Shown here in pieces: positions 62,511-64,000 of a DNA stretch of 64,000 nucleotides. A model generated the notes under the pieces. The model did not search any database. It was not told the DNA's origin and saw nothing but the letters and a program-made list of their open reading frames with translations. The stretch's first letter is position 1. Every line of letters starts with the position of its first letter. A program made the translations under genes and the position numbers. The DNA is from Xanthomonas fragariae (GTDB lineage: Bacteria > Pseudomonadota > Gammaproteobacteria > Xanthomonadales > Xanthomonadaceae): the NCBI RefSeq assembly GCF_900183975.1, contig NZ_LT853882.1:1729501-1793500 (forward strand), read 5' to 3'.

Positions 62511-63495
62511 TTATCTGGCACTGGAAAACGGCGCACCGACCGGCTTCAACCCATTCCAGTGCGAGCGCAACGAGGCCAACACGCAGTTTCTGTCCGAGCT
62601 GATCAAGGTGCTGGGCGGCAAGGCCGATTACAGCTCGCGCGAGGAAGAAGACATCTACCGTGCAGTGGAAGGCATGCTGGACACGCCGATGCACTTGCGC
62701 AGCATGAGCAACTTTCGCAAGAGCCTGCCCAACATGGGCGACGACGGGCTGTATGCACGGCTGCGTCGCTGGACCGCCGGCAACTCGCTGGGCTGGGTGT
62801 TCGACAACCCGGTGGACACGATCGATCTGCAAAACGCCTCGATCATTGGTTTCGACTACACCGATGTGATCGACAACGCCGAAGTGCGGGTGCCGGTGAT
62901 CAATTATCTGCTGCACCGGTTGGAAGCGCTGATCGACGGGCGTCCGCTGATCTATGTGATGGACGAATTCTGGAAGATCCTGGACGGCAAGGGCGGCTTG
63001 AAGGACTTTGCCAAGAACAAGCAGAAGACCATCCGTAAGCAAAACGGTCTGGGCATCTTTGCCACGCAAAGCCCGGAGGATGCGCTTGCCAGCGACATTG
63101 CCGCGGCGCTGATCGAGCAGACGGCCACGATGATCCTGTTGCCCAATCCGAGCGCCAGCCGCAGCGACTATATGGAAGGGCTCAAGCTGACCGATGCGGA
63201 GTATCGGGTGGTGGCGTCGTTGGACGAGCGCTCGCGCTGCTTTCTGGTCAAGCAGGGCCACGCCTCGGCGGTGTGCCAGCTCAACCTGCGCGGCATGGAC
63301 GATGCGCTGTCGGTGATTTCGTCGTCGACCGACAACATCGAGATTCTGCATCAGGTGCTGGCGCGCCAGGCTGGCCAGCTGGGGGTGAGCGTGGAGCAGC
63401 TGACCCCGGAGCAGTGGCTGGAGGCGTTCTACGCCAACCGCAAGGGCTCGGGCAAGCGCACCTCGGCCAAGGACAAGGAGGTCGAAGATGCGTAA
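62511..63495 (+). pseudogene. virB4: virB4 3' fragment (duplicate)
   Basis: It encodes the last about 328 residues of VirB4 (YLALENGAPTGF to EVEDA), identical to the first copy, with Walker B and GIFATQSPEDAL but without the N-terminal domain or Walker A. No ribosome-binding site or start belongs to it, so it is a non-functional duplication footprint. Confidence 0.92.
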
Positions 63496-63562
63496 TGCCC
63501 GCATCGATCGACAGGTTCACCCGGCAACCCATCCGTTAGTGTCACAGGAGGCGAAGAACACC

Positions 63563-64000
63563 ATGACAACCAGGTTCAGACAGTTTTCTCGAGTATGTGC
63601 GGGCCTGGTGCTGCTGTGCCTTGCGGGCGCGGCCAGTGCGCAGTGGGAGGTGGTCGACAAGGCGCTCAATGAAAAGGCCGACGCAATTCGCAAGAACCAG
63701 GCGATCAATCATGGCGATGGAGAGCAGTCCAGTGGCGAAGAAGTCGCAAAGCCCAAGGAGAAGCTGGGGAGGATTCCGGACGATCAAGGCGTTGCGGCCT
63801 GTGCTGCCACCACCACTGGTACGCCGGTGTCCGGTTCGCAGAAAGAGTCCTGCGAGTTGGTCCAGCGCACGCTCAATGCGCAGTACAACTATGTGGTGGC
63901 GATGTATGAGATCACGAATGAGCGGCTGAAGCGGCTGCGCAAGATCGAGAAAAACCGGCAGGAGATCGGCGGGCAGAATATCGGCTTGCTGGAAAGCAAC
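63563..64000 (+). CDS. virB5: VirB5 second copy, 5' part (runs off the window)
   Basis: The first 146 codons are identical to the virB5 at 55704, including the AGGAGG ribosome-binding site and signal peptide. The gene is cut by the window edge. If the repeat extends further, a second complete virB5 and virB6 would follow. Confidence 0.88.
   Translation, partial: MTTRFRQFSRVCAGLVLLCLAGAASAQWEVVDKALNEKADAIRKNQAINHGDGEQSSGEEVAKPKEKLGRIPDDQGVAACAATTTGTPVSGSQKESCELVQRTLNAQYNYVVAMYEITNERLKRLRKIEKNRQEIGGQNIGLLESN

Larger units (their letters stand above)
62511..64000 (+). repeat. Direct repeat, second copy (virB4 3' end - virB5 5' part)
   Basis: Starting at 62511 (ttatctggcactgg) the sequence equals 54652 onward. 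Before that point the sequences differ (cgcttt versus gcggcaa). It runs to the end of the window. The unit between corresponding points is 7,859 bp. Confidence 0.93.

Noticed and set aside
62608..63495. Second copy of virB4 as a functional 295-residue gene
   Set aside because: It lacks Walker A and the N-terminal domain, and its apparent start is an internal GTG without a ribosome-binding site.

Overview
The window is chromosomal DNA from a Xanthomonas (gamma-proteobacterium). The main reasons are the XAC-type antibacterial type IV secretion locus whose VirB7 carries an extra C-terminal (N0-type) domain, an XVIPCD-tailed effector, an HrpF/NolX-type type III translocon protein with a HrpX-type upstream box, IS1478-like and other IS5/IS3-family elements, and high-GC core genes. 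The species cannot be fixed from the sequence alone. Heavy IS load and several eroded genes point to a plant-associated lineage undergoing genome decay.

Layout. 1-14950 is a polyamine locus: a FAD oxidoreductase and a glutamine-synthetase-like ligase on the minus strand, then a puuD remnant, puuA, a spuC remnant, potF, potGHI and a succinate-semialdehyde-type dehydrogenase on the plus strand. An EmrA-EmrB-NodT efflux operon is wedged between potF and potG. puuD and spuC both have internal deletions, so the gamma-glutamyl route looks broken although uptake seems intact. 14970-18660 holds IS debris, an HWE-type PAS histidine kinase and a small cysteine-containing ORF. 18669-23811 is a tetR-MFP-RND efflux operon with an operator-like dyad. 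24064-29073 is the giant NAD-dependent glutamate dehydrogenase.

29100-42640 is an accessory, IS-riddled stretch. In order it has an IS1478 remnant, a degraded IS427-type element, an isolated hrpF-like gene, an IS1478-like pseudo-element, a truncated ParE toxin with its ParD-type antitoxin, a plasmid replicon (iterons, RepA, HTH protein), an IS with a -1 frameshift transposase, tRNA-Pro, a cydA gene in pieces with an IS5 element inside it, a decayed IS3 element and the catalytic tail of a tyrosine recombinase next to tRNA-Asn. 42880-45760 is core again: a FimT/GspH-type pseudopilin, uvrB and tRNA-Val.

46009-64000 is the X-T4SS locus: virB7-8-9-10-11-1-2-3-4-5-6, a secreted DUF4189-type protein, a nested pair of IS elements, a lipoprotein/effector (X-Tfi/X-Tfe) pair, and then, directly, a second copy of the virB4 3' end and virB5. 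The second copy matches the first at a constant offset of 7,859 bp to the window edge, so a unit of about 7.9 kb containing virB4'-virB5-virB6-DUF4189-IS-X-Tfi-X-Tfe appears to be tandemly duplicated. No virD4 coupling-protein gene is present upstream of virB7 in this window. The system would kill neighbouring bacteria by injecting a peptidoglycan-degrading effector, with the periplasmic lipoprotein protecting the producer.
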